Assembly (NCBI GenBank): GCA_913049755.1
Contig: CAJWXO010000022.1
Coordinates: forward strand, 1 to 14,337
From: an uncultured Cryomorphaceae bacterium
Lineage (GTDB): Bacteria; Bacteroidota; Bacteroidia; Flavobacteriales; Schleiferiaceae
Length of the DNA: 14,337 nucleotides
Reading direction: 5' to 3'
Of this stretch, positions 1-8,068 are shown piece by piece. Below the pieces are notes generated by a model that did not search any database, was not told the origin of the DNA, and saw nothing but the letters and a program-made list of their open reading frames with translations. Positions within the stretch are counted from its first letter, which is position 1; the number at the start of each line of letters is the position of its first letter. The translations under genes and the position numbers were made by a program.

Positions 1-2395
1 TAAAGTATTCCTGGACATCACCCATCAAGCGTAAAGCAAATTCCGTTGAAAATATACAAGTATTCTGAGCCTGATCTTCCTTCAAGATATCTGATTGCAC
101 AGTTCCCCTAGTTGCACTTAATGCTTTAGCTTTTATTTTATTATAAATATCCAGGGGAAGTACTTCATCGCCAGTCACGCCAAGTAAAAGCAGGCCTAGA
201 CCATCATTTCCTACTGGTAAATCGCCAGAGTATTTTGGTGGCTCAAGCCCCAAAGATTTATATTTTTCTTTCTTAAAAGACTCAACATCAGCAACTAAAT
301 TTTTTTCAATTATATAACGCTCACATTGTTGATCAATTGCAGCATTCAAAAAGAAACCCAGAAGCATAGGAGCTGGACCATTTATAGTCATTGATACCGA
401 CGTAGATGCATCACACAAATCAAAACCAGAGTATAATTTCTTCGCATCATCCAAACAGCTAACACTTACACCCGCGTTACCAATTTTCCCATAAATATCA
501 GGTCTTCGATGTGGATCATGCCCATATAGCGTAACAGAGTCAAATGCGGTTGAGAGCCGTTTAGCAGGAGTCCCCTTAGATACATAATGAAACCGTTTAT
601 TGGTCCTCTCGGGACCACCTTCACCAGCAAACATTCTCGTTGGGTCCTCACCCTTGCGCTTGAAAGAGAATATCCCTGATGTGTATGGAAAAGAACCCGG
701 AACATTTTCTTGAAGAATCCATCTTAGTATATCTCCCCAAGACCGATAGTTAGGAGTAACAACTTTAGGTATTTTTTGGTTTGAAAGACTTATAACGTGA
801 GTATCGACATGTATGTCTTTTCCCCGAACTTGATAAACATAGTCAGGCGCTAAATAACGTTTCTTTAGTTCATCCCAGCCTTTAATAGCCTCCCAATTAT
901 CGGAATCCAACTTCATTTTAACTTCTTTCTTGGCACGAATGATGACCTCTAAAGAATCTTTTGAATCGCTTAAATCAAGTTTAGTTATCTCTTTTATGGA
1001 GCGATCAAAAGAGTACAAAGTATCTGCGATATGAGATTGATTTTCAACCCATGCATTATAGTCTCTGACACATTCTGAAATTTCACTTAAATATCTTGTG
1101 CGGTTAGCAGGAATTATATAATTTTTTTCACTGTCAGCTTCAACCCTATTCGAATCAAAAGATATATTTTTTGTTTTCAATTTATTCACTAGCGTCTCCA
1201 TAATAGCCCTGTATAGCCTATTGGTTCCAGGATCATTGAATTGAGATGCCATTGTGCCAAAAACAGGCATATCATCGAGCTTTTCTTCCCACCGGTTCTG
1301 GTTCCGCTGAACCTGTTTTTTTACATCTCTAAGAGCATCTAAAGCACCACGTTTATCTAATTTATTTAAAGAAATTAAATCCGCAAAATCAAGCATATCT
1401 ATTTTTTCCAGCTGGGTAGATGCGCCATATTCGGGAGTCATAACATACAAAGACGCATCCGAATGCTCAAGGATTTCAGTATCCGATTGCCCAATACCGC
1501 TCGTCTCTAAAATAATAAGGTCGAAACTTGCAGCTTTCAATATTTTCAATGCCTGTGAAATATGTTTACTTAGAGCAAGATTGCTCTGTCTTGTCGCAAG
1601 GGATCGCATATATACCCGAATATTTTGAATAGAATTCATTCGAATTCGATCACCTAATAAAGCTCCTCCGCTCTTCCTCTTTGTTGGATCAACAGAAAGA
1701 ATTCCAATTTTCTGATCAGGATGGTCCGTCAAAAATCGTCTTACTAATTCATCAACTAAAGAGCTCTTTCCAGCACCACCTGTACCAGTTATTCCGAGTA
1801 CAGGAGTTGAATTATTCTCTGTTATTTTATTTTCTATTAACGGCAACACTTTCGAAAAATGAGTTGGGAAATTTTCTGCACTCGATATCAGCCGAGCGAT
1901 AGATCTTGGAAGTCCATTTAAAGCCTCTTTTACAATATGATCCACTTTATTCCCAATTGGATAATCGCATTTCTTCAGAAGATCATTAATCATGCCCTGA
2001 AGTCCCATAGATCTTCCATCATCAGGATGATAAATTTTTGTTATGCCATAATCCTCAAGCTCCTTGATTTCCAAGGGTAATATTGTCCCTCCTCCTCCAG
2101 CAAATATTTTTATATTCTTACCGCCAGTCTCTTGAAGCAAATCAAACATATACTTGAAGTACTCGAGATGCCCACCTTGATATGATGTCATCGCGATTGC
2201 ATTTGCATCCTCTTGAATTGCAGTATTTACAACATCTTCAACGCTACGGTCATGTCCTAAGTGTATAACTTCAGCGCCGGTTGATTGAAGAATTCTCCTC
2301 ATGATGTTAATACTAACATCATGACCATCAAACAAAGAAGCCGCAGTTACAATTCGAATACTATTCTTTGGAGAATAAGGTTTTACTTCAGCCAT
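1..2395 (-). CDS. icmF: Fused isobutyryl-CoA mutase IcmF, N-terminal 798 residues (3' end outside window)
   Basis: Adenosylcobalamin-dependent mutase that interconverts isobutyryl-CoA and n-butyryl-CoA in the cytoplasm, with its own G-protein chaperone built in. The frame opens at ATG 2395 ([10 protein letters not shown]) and stays open to the window edge. IcmF proteins are about 1,050-1,150 residues, so roughly the last 300 are missing. Domains in order: B12-binding domain (about 10-145) with DGHD at 23-26, whose His25 is the expected cobalt ligand, plus SYQGGH (71-76) and a GGGG turn (100-103); MeaB/MeaI-type GTPase (about 195-400) with P-loop GTGGAGKS (204-211), a Walker-B-like ETSGIGQ from 297 and the guanine-specificity motif NKLD (344-347); then the substrate-binding mutase domain with [26 protein letters not shown] and SMTINGPAP. 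Gln777 in [10 protein letters not shown] aligns by eye with the Arg of methylmalonyl-CoA mutase (FMVRNTYI), which favours the isobutyryl type. Family assignment is firm; the exact substrate is inferred. Confidence 0.93.
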   Translation of the reverse strand, partial: MAEVKPYSPKNSIRIVTAASLFDGHDVSINIMRRILQSTGAEVIHLGHDRSVEDVVNTAIQEDANAIAMTSYQGGHLEYFKYMFDLLQETGGKNIKIFAGGGGTILPLEIKELEDYGITKIYHPDDGRSMGLQGMINDLLKKCDYPIGNKVDHIVKEALNGLPRSIARLISSAENFPTHFSKVLPLIENKITENNSTPVLGITGTGGAGKSSLVDELVRRFLTDHPDQKIGILSVDPTKRKSGGALLGDRIRMNSIQNIRVYMRSLATRQSNLALSKHISQALKILKAASFDLIILETSGIGQSDTEILEHSDASLYVMTPEYGASTQLEKIDMLDFADLISLNKLDKRGALDALRDVKKQVQRNQNRWEEKLDDMPVFGTMASQFNDPGTNRLYRAIMETLVNKLKTKNISFDSNRVEADSEKNYIIPANRTRYLSEISECVRDYNAWVENQSHIADTLYSFDRSIKEITKLDLSDSKDSLEVIIRAKKEVKMKLDSDNWEAIKGWDELKKRYLAPDYVYQVRGKDIHVDTHVISLSNQKIPKVVTPNYRSWGDILRWILQENVPGSFPYTSGIFSFKRKGEDPTRMFAGEGGPERTNKRFHYVSKGTPAKRLSTAFDSVTLYGHDPHRRPDIYGKIGNAGVSVSCLDDAKKLYSGFDLCDASTSVSMTINGPAPMLLGFFLNAAIDQQCERYIIEKNLVADVESFKKEKYKSLGLEPPKYSGDLPVGNDGLGLLLLGVTGDEVLPLDIYNKIKAKALSATRGTVQSDILKEDQAQNTCIFSTEFALRLMGDVQEYF

Positions 2396-2414
2396 AATTT
2401 ATTGAACTTTATAA

Positions 2415-2422
2415 CAAAGATA
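2415..2422 (-). promoter_or_regulatory. Bacteroidota -7 promoter element upstream of icmF
   Basis: The minus strand reads TATCTTTG, an exact match to the Bacteroidota -7 consensus TAnnTTTG. Transcription would begin near 2408, giving a leader of about 13 bases before the icmF ATG at 2395. No TTG was found at the expected -33 spacing, so the call rests on the -7 element and its position. It implies icmF can be transcribed apart from the upstream HAD gene. Confidence 0.45.
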
Positions 2423-2445
2423 GGGGCGCAGGCCTACCCTTGGGC

Positions 2446-3195
2446 TTATTCAAGAATTGAACCTAAAGCAGAATGAAAATTTTCCCAATCAGAAAATTCA
2501 ACATCTACATTGCTAATTAATTCTATATTTTTAGTTGAACCAGTAAAATTAGATTGATTAAACCATATTGTTTTCATTCCCACCCGCTTTCCGCCGAGCA
2601 TATCACATCTTAAGGAGTCGCCAATCATTATTGCATCCTTCGGTCGACATTTTGAGCGCTTAAAAGCATTTTTAAAAATGGAAGACTGAGGTTTATGGGA
2701 ATGAACCTGATCAGAAGTTATTATCTGTGAGAAAACATGATTTAAGCCCAAGGATTTAATTTTTCTTTCTTGAGAATCTCTTGCACCATTAGTTATAACA
2801 TTTAGTTTAAATCCCTGATCGTATAGATCGTACAAAGTATTAATTGCATTTGGATATGAATGATTCATATCCGGTGTTTTTGACAAAAACATCTGTTCTA
2901 AATTTTTTGCAATATTTATTCTTAAGATTGGTTTCATTTCTGGGAAAAAATGATTCATCCATAGATTAAATCTTCGATTCCGAACATGACTGATAGGATA
3001 ATTTTTCTTTTGCATGTCGGCCCATAATTTCTCATTTATACTGTTAAACTTCACGCATGCCTCATTAGATTTTAACTCTGATAATTCAGAGAAAAAATTA
3101 ATGAGCTCATTTATAACAAACTCAACATTTTTTTCATGATTCCAAAGAGTTCTATCAATATCAAAAAATAATTGAACCCCTACGCTATCTTTCAT
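2446..3195 (-). CDS. YjjG-like HAD-family phosphatase (nucleotidase)
   Basis: Cytoplasmic haloacid-dehalogenase-superfamily hydrolase of 249 residues, closest in style to the YjjG group, which dephosphorylates (non-canonical) pyrimidine nucleoside monophosphates. All four HAD motifs are visible: I, FFDIDRTLW with nucleophile Asp12 and acid Asp14; II, VITNG with Thr135; III, Lys168 in SHKPQSS; IV, MIGDSLRCD with Asp193 and Asp198. Residues about 20-110 form a helical C1-type cap, as in YjjG. The frame is open much further upstream (to 3333), but that part lies inside the helicase gene and precedes the HAD fold. Two tandem ATGs occur at 3198 and 3195, preceded by AAGAAGG. Spacing of 5 bases favours 3195; 3198 would add one Met. 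The start overlaps the helicase stop, so translation is probably coupled. Substrate is inferred from family only. Confidence 0.85.
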   Translation of the reverse strand: MKDSVGVQLFFDIDRTLWNHEKNVEFVINELINFFSELSELKSNEACVKFNSINEKLWADMQKKNYPISHVRNRRFNLWMNHFFPEMKPILRINIAKNLEQMFLSKTPDMNHSYPNAINTLYDLYDQGFKLNVITNGARDSQERKIKSLGLNHVFSQIITSDQVHSHKPQSSIFKNAFKRSKCRPKDAIMIGDSLRCDMLGGKRVGMKTIWFNQSNFTGSTKNIELISNVDVEFSDWENFHSALGSILE

Positions 3196-4594
3196 CATGA
3201 CCTTCTTGAAATCCAATAAGATATAATCTCTTCTTAGCCCTTGTAAACGACGTATACATCCACCGAATATATTCTTCTCTAGTCGGGTCATCTGTATAGG
3301 GTCTTTCAACAAAAACATCATTCCACTGACCACCCTGGGCCTTATGGGCAGTTAGAGAATATCCAAATTTTAATTGCAATGCTTGACCGTAAGGGTGATT
3401 TCTAAAAAATAAAGACCGAGCCAACTTGTCCAAACCTGATTTTTTAAATTCATCCATTATTTGAGAATATAACAATGATGATTGATCCTTTGATAATCGT
3501 GAAGTTTTTGACGACAAAGTATCCAGAATAATTTTTGCTTCAAAAGACGGAGCCTCCATATCCGCCCATACTAGTGTGGCATCTGCAAATCTCAATCCAT
3601 ATTTTTTCTCTTCATTTCTCCATGAAACCACCTCCAACATATCCCCATTTGCTATAAATCCTGCTCCATCTTTTTGATCAAGCCAATTCTCATTATTTTG
3701 GACTACCATTACTAAATCTCCAGCATTTATTATATCCTCAAAACCTAAAAGTGTTGATCTAATTTGTTCATTATACAAAACAGCACGAGCATTAGATCGT
3801 GTAATAAGAACAGAATCATTATCAGAATGAGAAAAAGAGCTCTCTAAACTTTCATGTAATTCTTGAAGGTCATTAATAAAATGAACATCTTTGGTCGATC
3901 TTAAAACAGGAAAAAATGATGACTTTGAAAATAGTGCATTGCGTAAATCCGTCGCAGCACTTAAAATACCAGAATCTTCAGATTGTCGCATAACTCTGCT
4001 CAACTCGCAAACATGGGCTTTTACCCTGTAAGCATTTAATAGAATTTCTAGGCTTAACGCTGGACTATCAACCTGTCCAACAGGGGGTAATTGCGCTTTA
4101 TCTCCTACTAGGATTAATTTACACTCCCTGCCTGATTTAACAAAATTTAATAAATCGTTTAATATTTGACCGTTTTCACTTGAATCTGAAATCATAGAAG
4201 CTTCATCTATGATAAAAATGAGTTTATTACCCTTATTCTTTCTTCGAATTCTCTTAAAAACCCCATCGGAGCCCCTAACTGACAAATATAACATCCGATG
4301 TAAAGTCCAAGCCCGTTGACCCCAATTTCCCTGTAAAATTTTTGCTGCTCGTCCCGTAGGGGCCCCTAAGACAGAACTCCATCCAATATGCTTTAATGCC
4401 TTTGAAAAAGCCTGAGCTACAGTTGTTTTGCCTGTTCCAGCATAACCTAGAAGCAAAAAAACATCATCTTTTTTTACCTGATTTTTTTCCGGAATGAAAA
4501 GATAAGTCAATGCCTCAAGGCCTTTTTCTTGGTCTTCAGTAGGGGTCCAAGGGAACTCCTTTAGAAAAATATTATAAAGTGTTGTCGAATTCAC
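3185..4594 (-). CDS. RecD-like superfamily 1 DNA helicase (AAA family ATPase)
   Basis: ATP-dependent DNA helicase of the SF1B RecD/Dda type, 469 residues from the GTG at 4594. It is a short form, without a long N-terminal extension as in RecD2 and without an obvious nuclease domain. Motifs in order: a Q-motif-like segment (PTEDQEKGLEAL), Walker A GYAGTGKTT (50-58), Walker B IIDEAS (Asp130, Glu131), motif III VGDKAQLPPVG (about 163-173), LSRVMRQ (198-204), and C-terminal motifs TAHKAQGGQW (415-424) and SFTRAKKRLYL (from 449). Start choice: there is no in-frame ATG near the 5' end. TTG at 4615 is possible but would add seven residues encoded by a small tandem repeat, whereas the GTG start gives an N-terminus (VNSTTLYNIFLKEFPWTPT) that looks like homologues as I recall them. 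The end overlaps the HAD gene start by 11 bases. The role is probably DNA repair or recombination; the partner is unknown. Confidence 0.88.
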   Translation of the reverse strand: MNSTTLYNIFLKEFPWTPTEDQEKGLEALTYLFIPEKNQVKKDDVFLLLGYAGTGKTTVAQAFSKALKHIGWSSVLGAPTGRAAKILQGNWGQRAWTLHRMLYLSVRGSDGVFKRIRRKNKGNKLIFIIDEASMISDSSENGQILNDLLNFVKSGRECKLILVGDKAQLPPVGQVDSPALSLEILLNAYRVKAHVCELSRVMRQSEDSGILSAATDLRNALFSKSSFFPVLRSTKDVHFINDLQELHESLESSFSHSDNDSVLITRSNARAVLYNEQIRSTLLGFEDIINAGDLVMVVQNNENWLDQKDGAGFIANGDMLEVVSWRNEEKKYGLRFADATLVWADMEAPSFEAKIILDTLSSKTSRLSKDQSSLLYSQIMDEFKKSGLDKLARSLFFRNHPYGQALQLKFGYSLTAHKAQGGQWNDVFVERPYTDDPTREEYIRWMYTSFTRAKKRLYLIGFQEGHDER

Positions 4595-4600
4595 AGATAA

Positions 4601-4619
4601 GTAGCAAGGTAGCAAGGTA
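4601..4619. repeat. Short tandem repeat (GTAGCAAG x2 plus GTA)
   Basis: The plus strand carries two exact adjacent copies of GTAGCAAG (4601-4608, 4609-4616) followed by GTA. It sits just upstream of the helicase GTG start; on the minus strand it reads TACCTTGC twice. Each copy vaguely resembles a -7 element but does not match TAnnTTTG. Whether it lies in the leader or codes for residues 2-7 of the alternative TTG-start form is unresolved. Confidence 0.6.
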
Positions 4620-4627
4620 ATATTTCA

Positions 4628-4635
4628 TAATTTTG
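4628..4635 (+). promoter_or_regulatory. Bacteroidota -7 promoter element of the 4654-6560 operon
   Basis: TAATTTTG matches TAnnTTTG exactly and lies 18 bases before the ATG at 4654. Transcription would start near 4642, leaving a leader of about 12 bases. It falls in the short gap between the divergent helicase gene and this operon, where a promoter is required. No TTG was found at the -33 position. Confidence 0.45.
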
Positions 4636-4653
4636 TCATGAAAACTTTTTATC

Positions 4654-5292
4654 ATGACTCAACGTACCATTTTTTACATAAGAATTGCATTAGGGATAAT
4701 AACCTTAGTTCTATCCTATAGGATTTACAGAATAATTATGCAGCCAATCGAGTTTGCTTCAATAAAAGAGAAACGTTATGAAAAAATAACAAATAGATTA
4801 GAACAGTTAAGAGAGGCCCAATTGATCTTTAAGTCTGAATACAACCAATACTCCAATAATTTTGACGATCTCATTACTTTTTTAGATAATGCTCAAGTAA
4901 GTATTATTGAGAGAAAGGATAGCTCTTTTATGAAATATGATAAAATATATCAGACTGATATGTTAAAAGACACTATTATTTACAGAATAATTGGCCAGAC
5001 ATCTGCTAAAGACAAACTGATTTCTTCTAATCGTGAATTATTTGATGATGATTTTGATGTTTCTGACCTTCGATTCATTCCATTTGCTCAAGATTCCACA
5101 GAATTTAACATAGCCACTGGACATGTTGATAGAAATGGTGTTAGAGTTCAAGTTTTTGAAATTAAAGCAACAAATCAAGACTTTTTTCATGATATCTATG
5201 ACGATTATAAATCCCTTATTTTGGGACTGCGCATTGATGCTTTAAGTGTTGGATCACTTACAGAACCAACTTTGAGTGGAAACTGGAAGTAA
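4654..5292 (+). CDS. Membrane-anchored protein of unknown function, first gene of the rsmD operon
   Basis: A 212-residue protein I cannot name. Residues about 8-30 (IRIALGIITLVLSYRIYRII) form one N-terminal hydrophobic helix flanked by basic residues and lacking a cleavage site, so the rest should be anchored to the inner membrane. Next comes a charged helix (about 38-62, KEKRYEKITNRLEQLREAQL), then KSEYNQYSNNFDDLITFL and a mixed strand-rich C-terminal part. One hydrophobic N-terminal helix, a long amphipathic helix and a phrase of the type 'reAQ.iFkseynqYs..fddLi.F' recall pseudopilins such as GspG, but the N-terminal prepilin signature is not evident, so this is shape similarity only. The stop overlaps the possible GTG start of the next gene by 17 bases, which suggests translational coupling. 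I have the impression such a gene often precedes DUF3822 in Bacteroidota. Confidence 0.7.
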   Translation: MTQRTIFYIRIALGIITLVLSYRIYRIIMQPIEFASIKEKRYEKITNRLEQLREAQLIFKSEYNQYSNNFDDLITFLDNAQVSIIERKDSSFMKYDKIYQTDMLKDTIIYRIIGQTSAKDKLISSNRELFDDDFDVSDLRFIPFAQDSTEFNIATGHVDRNGVRVQVFEIKATNQDFFHDIYDDYKSLILGLRIDALSVGSLTEPTLSGNWK

Positions 5293-6001
5293 TCTTTTTC
5301 CGCAGTCATGGGTTCCTTTTCCCGATATGACACTCATGCCGAAAGATCAAATCATTTTGATTATCGGAAAATCAGATGGAGTTAATTTTTTATTATGCTC
5401 TAAAAATGACAACAAACCTCTGGGCTCAGTTATTTCAATGGGTTTTGAGGATTTTATTTCCTGGTTTAATTCTAATAGTAATGAATTTTCTAACTATCTA
5501 CTTTTTGGAGAAGAAGATTTTGGTGCATGGTATCCTGAATCATGGGTCGAGAATCAGGAAGAATGGCTAAAACCTCTTGACCCAGAAGGAAATGAATGGA
5601 ATCGCCTAGTTATAGAATCAGGAATGGAACTTTACTTTCGTTTCCCAAGTACATTTCCAGAAAATTTGAATTTTATCCCTCTAATGGCGCATAATGCGGA
5701 ACGATGGCAAAAGACCATTGGCAAAAGTGTGCGAGTTCATAGAAATGGTAATAGAATGGAAATGGCCGTAATCAAAGACAAATCCATACAACTTCATACA
5801 ATTTTCCAGGTTGAATCGAGCAATGAAGCTGCCTACAATTGTCTGCTACTTTATGATCAATGCGCTATACACACCGAACATGTTCCCTTGGTTTGGGAAG
5901 GCGAAATGGATGAATTAGCATGGGAAAAACTCCGACCCTTTATAAAAAAAATAGATACGTCATCATCTCATCCATGGTCTGCACTATCGTGCTTAATATA
6001 A
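5276..6001 (+). CDS. DUF3822-like protein
   Basis: A 241-residue protein that resembles DUF3822, a Bacteroidota family usually found next to rsmD and predicted to have an actin/Hsp70-like (ASKHA) fold; its function is unknown. Support comes from the opening strand pattern (QIILIIGKSDGVNFLLCSK), an 'LLYDQ...HTEHVPLVWEGE' segment near residues 190-210 and the terminal HPWSALSCLI, which resembles the family's usual ending. No signal peptide or membrane segment is visible, so it is probably cytoplasmic. The start is uncertain: GTG 5276 overlaps the previous gene by 17 bases, while in-frame ATGs at 5327 and 5336 would give about 224 or 221 residues. I kept the GTG because family members normally have some 20-30 residues before the first strand. 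rsmD follows after 10 bases. Confidence 0.72.
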   Translation: METGSNLFPQSWVPFPDMTLMPKDQIILIIGKSDGVNFLLCSKNDNKPLGSVISMGFEDFISWFNSNSNEFSNYLLFGEEDFGAWYPESWVENQEEWLKPLDPEGNEWNRLVIESGMELYFRFPSTFPENLNFIPLMAHNAERWQKTIGKSVRVHRNGNRMEMAVIKDKSIQLHTIFQVESSNEAAYNCLLLYDQCAIHTEHVPLVWEGEMDELAWEKLRPFIKKIDTSSSHPWSALSCLI

Positions 6002-6011
6002 ATATTGCAGT

Positions 6012-6560
6012 ATGAGAATAATTAGAGGAAGAAATAAAGGAAAGATATTATCAGCGCCCAAAAACTTACCTGTTCGACCTACTACAGACATGGCAAAAGA
6101 GGGTATTTTTAATATTATTGAGAATTATATAGAATGGGATTCATCGACAGCTTTAGATTTATTTTGCGGAACTGGTAATATTAGTTTTGAAATGGCTAGT
6201 AGAGGTTGTTCTGACGTCACCAGTGTAGATTCTCATCTAAATTGTATTAAGTACATAAATAAAATTGCCTCAGAACTTAATTATGATGAAATACATACCA
6301 AAGTAAGTGATGCCATAACATTTTTAAAACGGAATAAACGATTGTGGGACTTTATTTTTGCTGACCCTCCTTATGATTTTGATAATTACAATGAACTAAT
6401 TGATCACATCCCTGAAAAGCTAAAAAAAAATGGGGTTTTTATTCTAGAACATGGAGGGCACCATGATTTCAATGAGTACCAAAACTTTGATAGCACCAGA
6501 AGATATGGAAGTGTTCGAATCACTATTTTTCGTTCAAAACCCATAGTAACCAATGCTTAA
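6012..6560 (+). CDS. rsmD: 16S rRNA (guanine966-N2)-methyltransferase RsmD
   Basis: S-adenosylmethionine-dependent methyltransferase that makes m2G966 in the 16S rRNA (E. coli numbering) during 30S assembly. The 182 residues are the normal family length. The N-terminal RNA-contacting part shows RIIRGRNKGKIL and RPTTDMAKEGIFNII (22-36). The SAM-binding motif I is ALDLFCGTGN (47-56), followed by an acidic strand end TSVD (about 70-73), and the catalytic motif IV is DPPY (118-121) in FIFADPPYDF. It is the last gene of the plus-strand operon, 10 bases after the DUF3822-like gene. Its last 38 bases overlap the converging rdgB gene on the other strand, and no terminator hairpin is seen there. Confidence 0.95.
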   Translation: MRIIRGRNKGKILSAPKNLPVRPTTDMAKEGIFNIIENYIEWDSSTALDLFCGTGNISFEMASRGCSDVTSVDSHLNCIKYINKIASELNYDEIHTKVSDAITFLKRNKRLWDFIFADPPYDFDNYNELIDHIPEKLKKNGVFILEHGGHHDFNEYQNFDSTRRYGSVRITIFRSKPIVTNA

Positions 6561-7104
6561 TTGCTTTTGAACGATGACTTATTTTTTGCTTTGTACTTAA
6601 ATCCATTTGAGCAAATGTTAAATCATTGCATTCTAGAGGGCTAAAAATAGAATCATAACCAAATCCATTATCACCAATTTCTTCTCTCGAAATCATACCC
6701 TGAACAACTCCTTCAAATAATTTTGAAACCTTATTATCTCTGTATGCCAATATTGTACGAAATTGACCCCGCCGATTATTAGTCGATTTCAATTCTTGCA
6801 ATAATTTGATTCGATTTGCTGAATCATTTTTCAGGTCACTCGCGTACCTCGCAGAATGAACACCTGGAGCTCCAAAAAGAGACTCTACTTCAAGTCCACT
6901 ATCATCTGCCAATGTTGGCAATCCTGTTTTTTCAAAAACATAATTAGCTTTCTCAAGTGCATTAAACTCAAGTGTTTCTCCAGTTTCGGAGAGCTCATCG
7001 AATATTCCTAATTGATCTAAGGTTACAACATTCCAATGAATTGGTAATAATTCCTGAATTTCTTTTAGCTTATTTTTATTTTGAGTAGCTAGTACAAGTT
7101 TCAT
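6523..7104 (-). CDS. rdgB: RdgB/HAM1-family dITP/XTP pyrophosphatase
   Basis: House-cleaning nucleotide pyrophosphatase that hydrolyses dITP, ITP and XTP to monophosphates, keeping deaminated purines out of DNA and RNA. At 193 residues it is standard length. The signature elements are all present: the N-terminal substrate loop LATQNKNKLKEI (4-16), the catalytic segment ADDSGLEVESLFGAPGVHSA (66-85) with Asp67/Asp68, the metal-binding ETGETLEFNA region around 40-49, FGYD (148-151) and the base-recognition SHRSKA (176-181). The gene lies 58 bases after the LysR-type regulator and may be read from the same transcript; no TAnnTTTG match was found in that gap. Its 3' end runs 38 bases into rsmD on the opposite strand. 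Confidence 0.95.
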   Translation of the reverse strand: MKLVLATQNKNKLKEIQELLPIHWNVVTLDQLGIFDELSETGETLEFNALEKANYVFEKTGLPTLADDSGLEVESLFGAPGVHSARYASDLKNDSANRIKLLQELKSTNNRRGQFRTILAYRDNKVSKLFEGVVQGMISREEIGDNGFGYDSIFSPLECNDLTFAQMDLSTKQKISHRSKAIKHWLLWVLNEK

Positions 7105-7162
7105 TTTTTAGAATTTGTTTATCACAGTTGAAATAAAACCTCATTTTAGTATACTTTTTTGC

Positions 7163-8068
7163 TTAGTTAAAATATTCATTATTGTATGAATGATTAAAGC
7201 TCAAAAGCAAAGCATTTAATGCCTCTTTATTTTCGCATGGAAAAAACTTAACTAACCATTTATAAGAGTAATCCTGAATCTCTAGGCGTCTTAAACGCGA
7301 ACGCTCTTCGGCGTTAAGTCGATAAATTTCAGACTGAGGCAAAAAAGGAACACCCAGGCCTTTCCTTGAAGCAGCAATGATGGAATACCAATGACTGTCT
7401 GTAAAAGTTAAATTTTTAATATTACATCGAATTCCTTGCTCCAACAACTTGGAAGTCATTTGATATTGAGCTGTCAAAACAACATTATTTGATTCTCTTA
7501 ACTTCCTAATATTTACAGAATTTTGATTTAATAGGCTATCATTCTCTGGGAGAAGAATCCAACAACTTTCTTTTAACAAAAGATCATATTCATCTTTTAT
7601 TGTTTCAGAATATTCAGAAAAAATAATTACATCTAATTTATTTTTTTGCTGTTCGAGATCTGACAGTAAGGGATCTAGATGTATTATTTCAACTTCTATT
7701 TTGGAATTATACTGAATAAAACGATGTAAAGTATCCGCCAACCATGGTGGCTGATTTAATGACATCCATCCTATTTTTAATAAACCTCTCAGTGGGGTTT
7801 TATAACCCTCAATTATATTTCCCAATTCACCAGCTTCAAAAAGGATTTTTCGAATCTGTTGATAGACACGACCCCCGACCGGAGTCAACTCTAAAGGTTG
7901 AATTGACCTATTTACCAAAGAAACTCCTAAGGCATCTTCCATTTTCTGAAACTGGGAACTCAAAGTTGGTTGTGATACAGAACATGCATTTGCGGCACGA
8001 GCAAAATTTCGATGCTTTTCTAAAGCCACGAAATACGACATTTGAGTAAGACTTACAGTATAGCCCAT
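7163..8068 (-). CDS. LysR-type transcriptional regulator, OxyR-like but lacking the redox cysteine pair
   Basis: A 301-residue LysR-family regulator with an N-terminal winged helix-turn-helix (about 6-64: TQMSYFVALEKHRNFARAAN, SVSQPTLSSQFQKMEDALGV, ELTPVG) and a periplasmic-binding-protein-like effector domain (about 92-295). The HTH wording is typical of the OxyR branch. In OxyR the effector domain holds GHCLRDQAMGFC with Cys199 and Cys208; the matching stretch here is about 199-215 (TAQYQMTSKLLEQGIRC) with only Cys215, and no cysteine at the peroxidatic position. The other cysteines are 29, 169 and 278. Disulfide sensing of peroxide therefore seems unlikely, and the ligand is unknown, so I do not assign oxyR. 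The ATG at 8068 overlaps the stop of the FemAB-like gene by 16 bases, placing it in the surface-polysaccharide operon. Confidence 0.88.
   Translation of the reverse strand: MGYTVSLTQMSYFVALEKHRNFARAANACSVSQPTLSSQFQKMEDALGVSLVNRSIQPLELTPVGGRVYQQIRKILFEAGELGNIIEGYKTPLRGLLKIGWMSLNQPPWLADTLHRFIQYNSKIEVEIIHLDPLLSDLEQQKNKLDVIIFSEYSETIKDEYDLLLKESCWILLPENDSLLNQNSVNIRKLRESNNVVLTAQYQMTSKLLEQGIRCNIKNLTFTDSHWYSIIAASRKGLGVPFLPQSEIYRLNAEERSRLRRLEIQDYSYKWLVKFFPCENKEALNALLLSFNHSYNNEYFN

Noticed and set aside
466..705. 79-residue minus-strand frame inside the icmF gene
   Set aside because: It lies in another frame of a clearly conserved mutase coding region, has no family resemblance and is explained as a shadow.
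2423..2445. GC-rich stretch between the HAD stop and icmF as a possible terminator
   Set aside because: Only very short stems form (GGC/GCC, CCC/GGG) and no T-run follows; the stretch leads straight into a -7 element.
3198..3333. N-terminal extension of the HAD phosphatase (46 extra residues)
   Set aside because: The extension falls wholly inside the helicase C-terminal coding region, and the HAD fold begins only at the tandem ATGs at 3198/3195, which have a Shine-Dalgarno-like AAGAAGG upstream.
7744..8049. 101-residue plus-strand frame opposite the LysR-type gene
   Set aside because: It is antisense to a well-supported regulator, has no recognisable domain and its codon pattern follows the real gene's complement.
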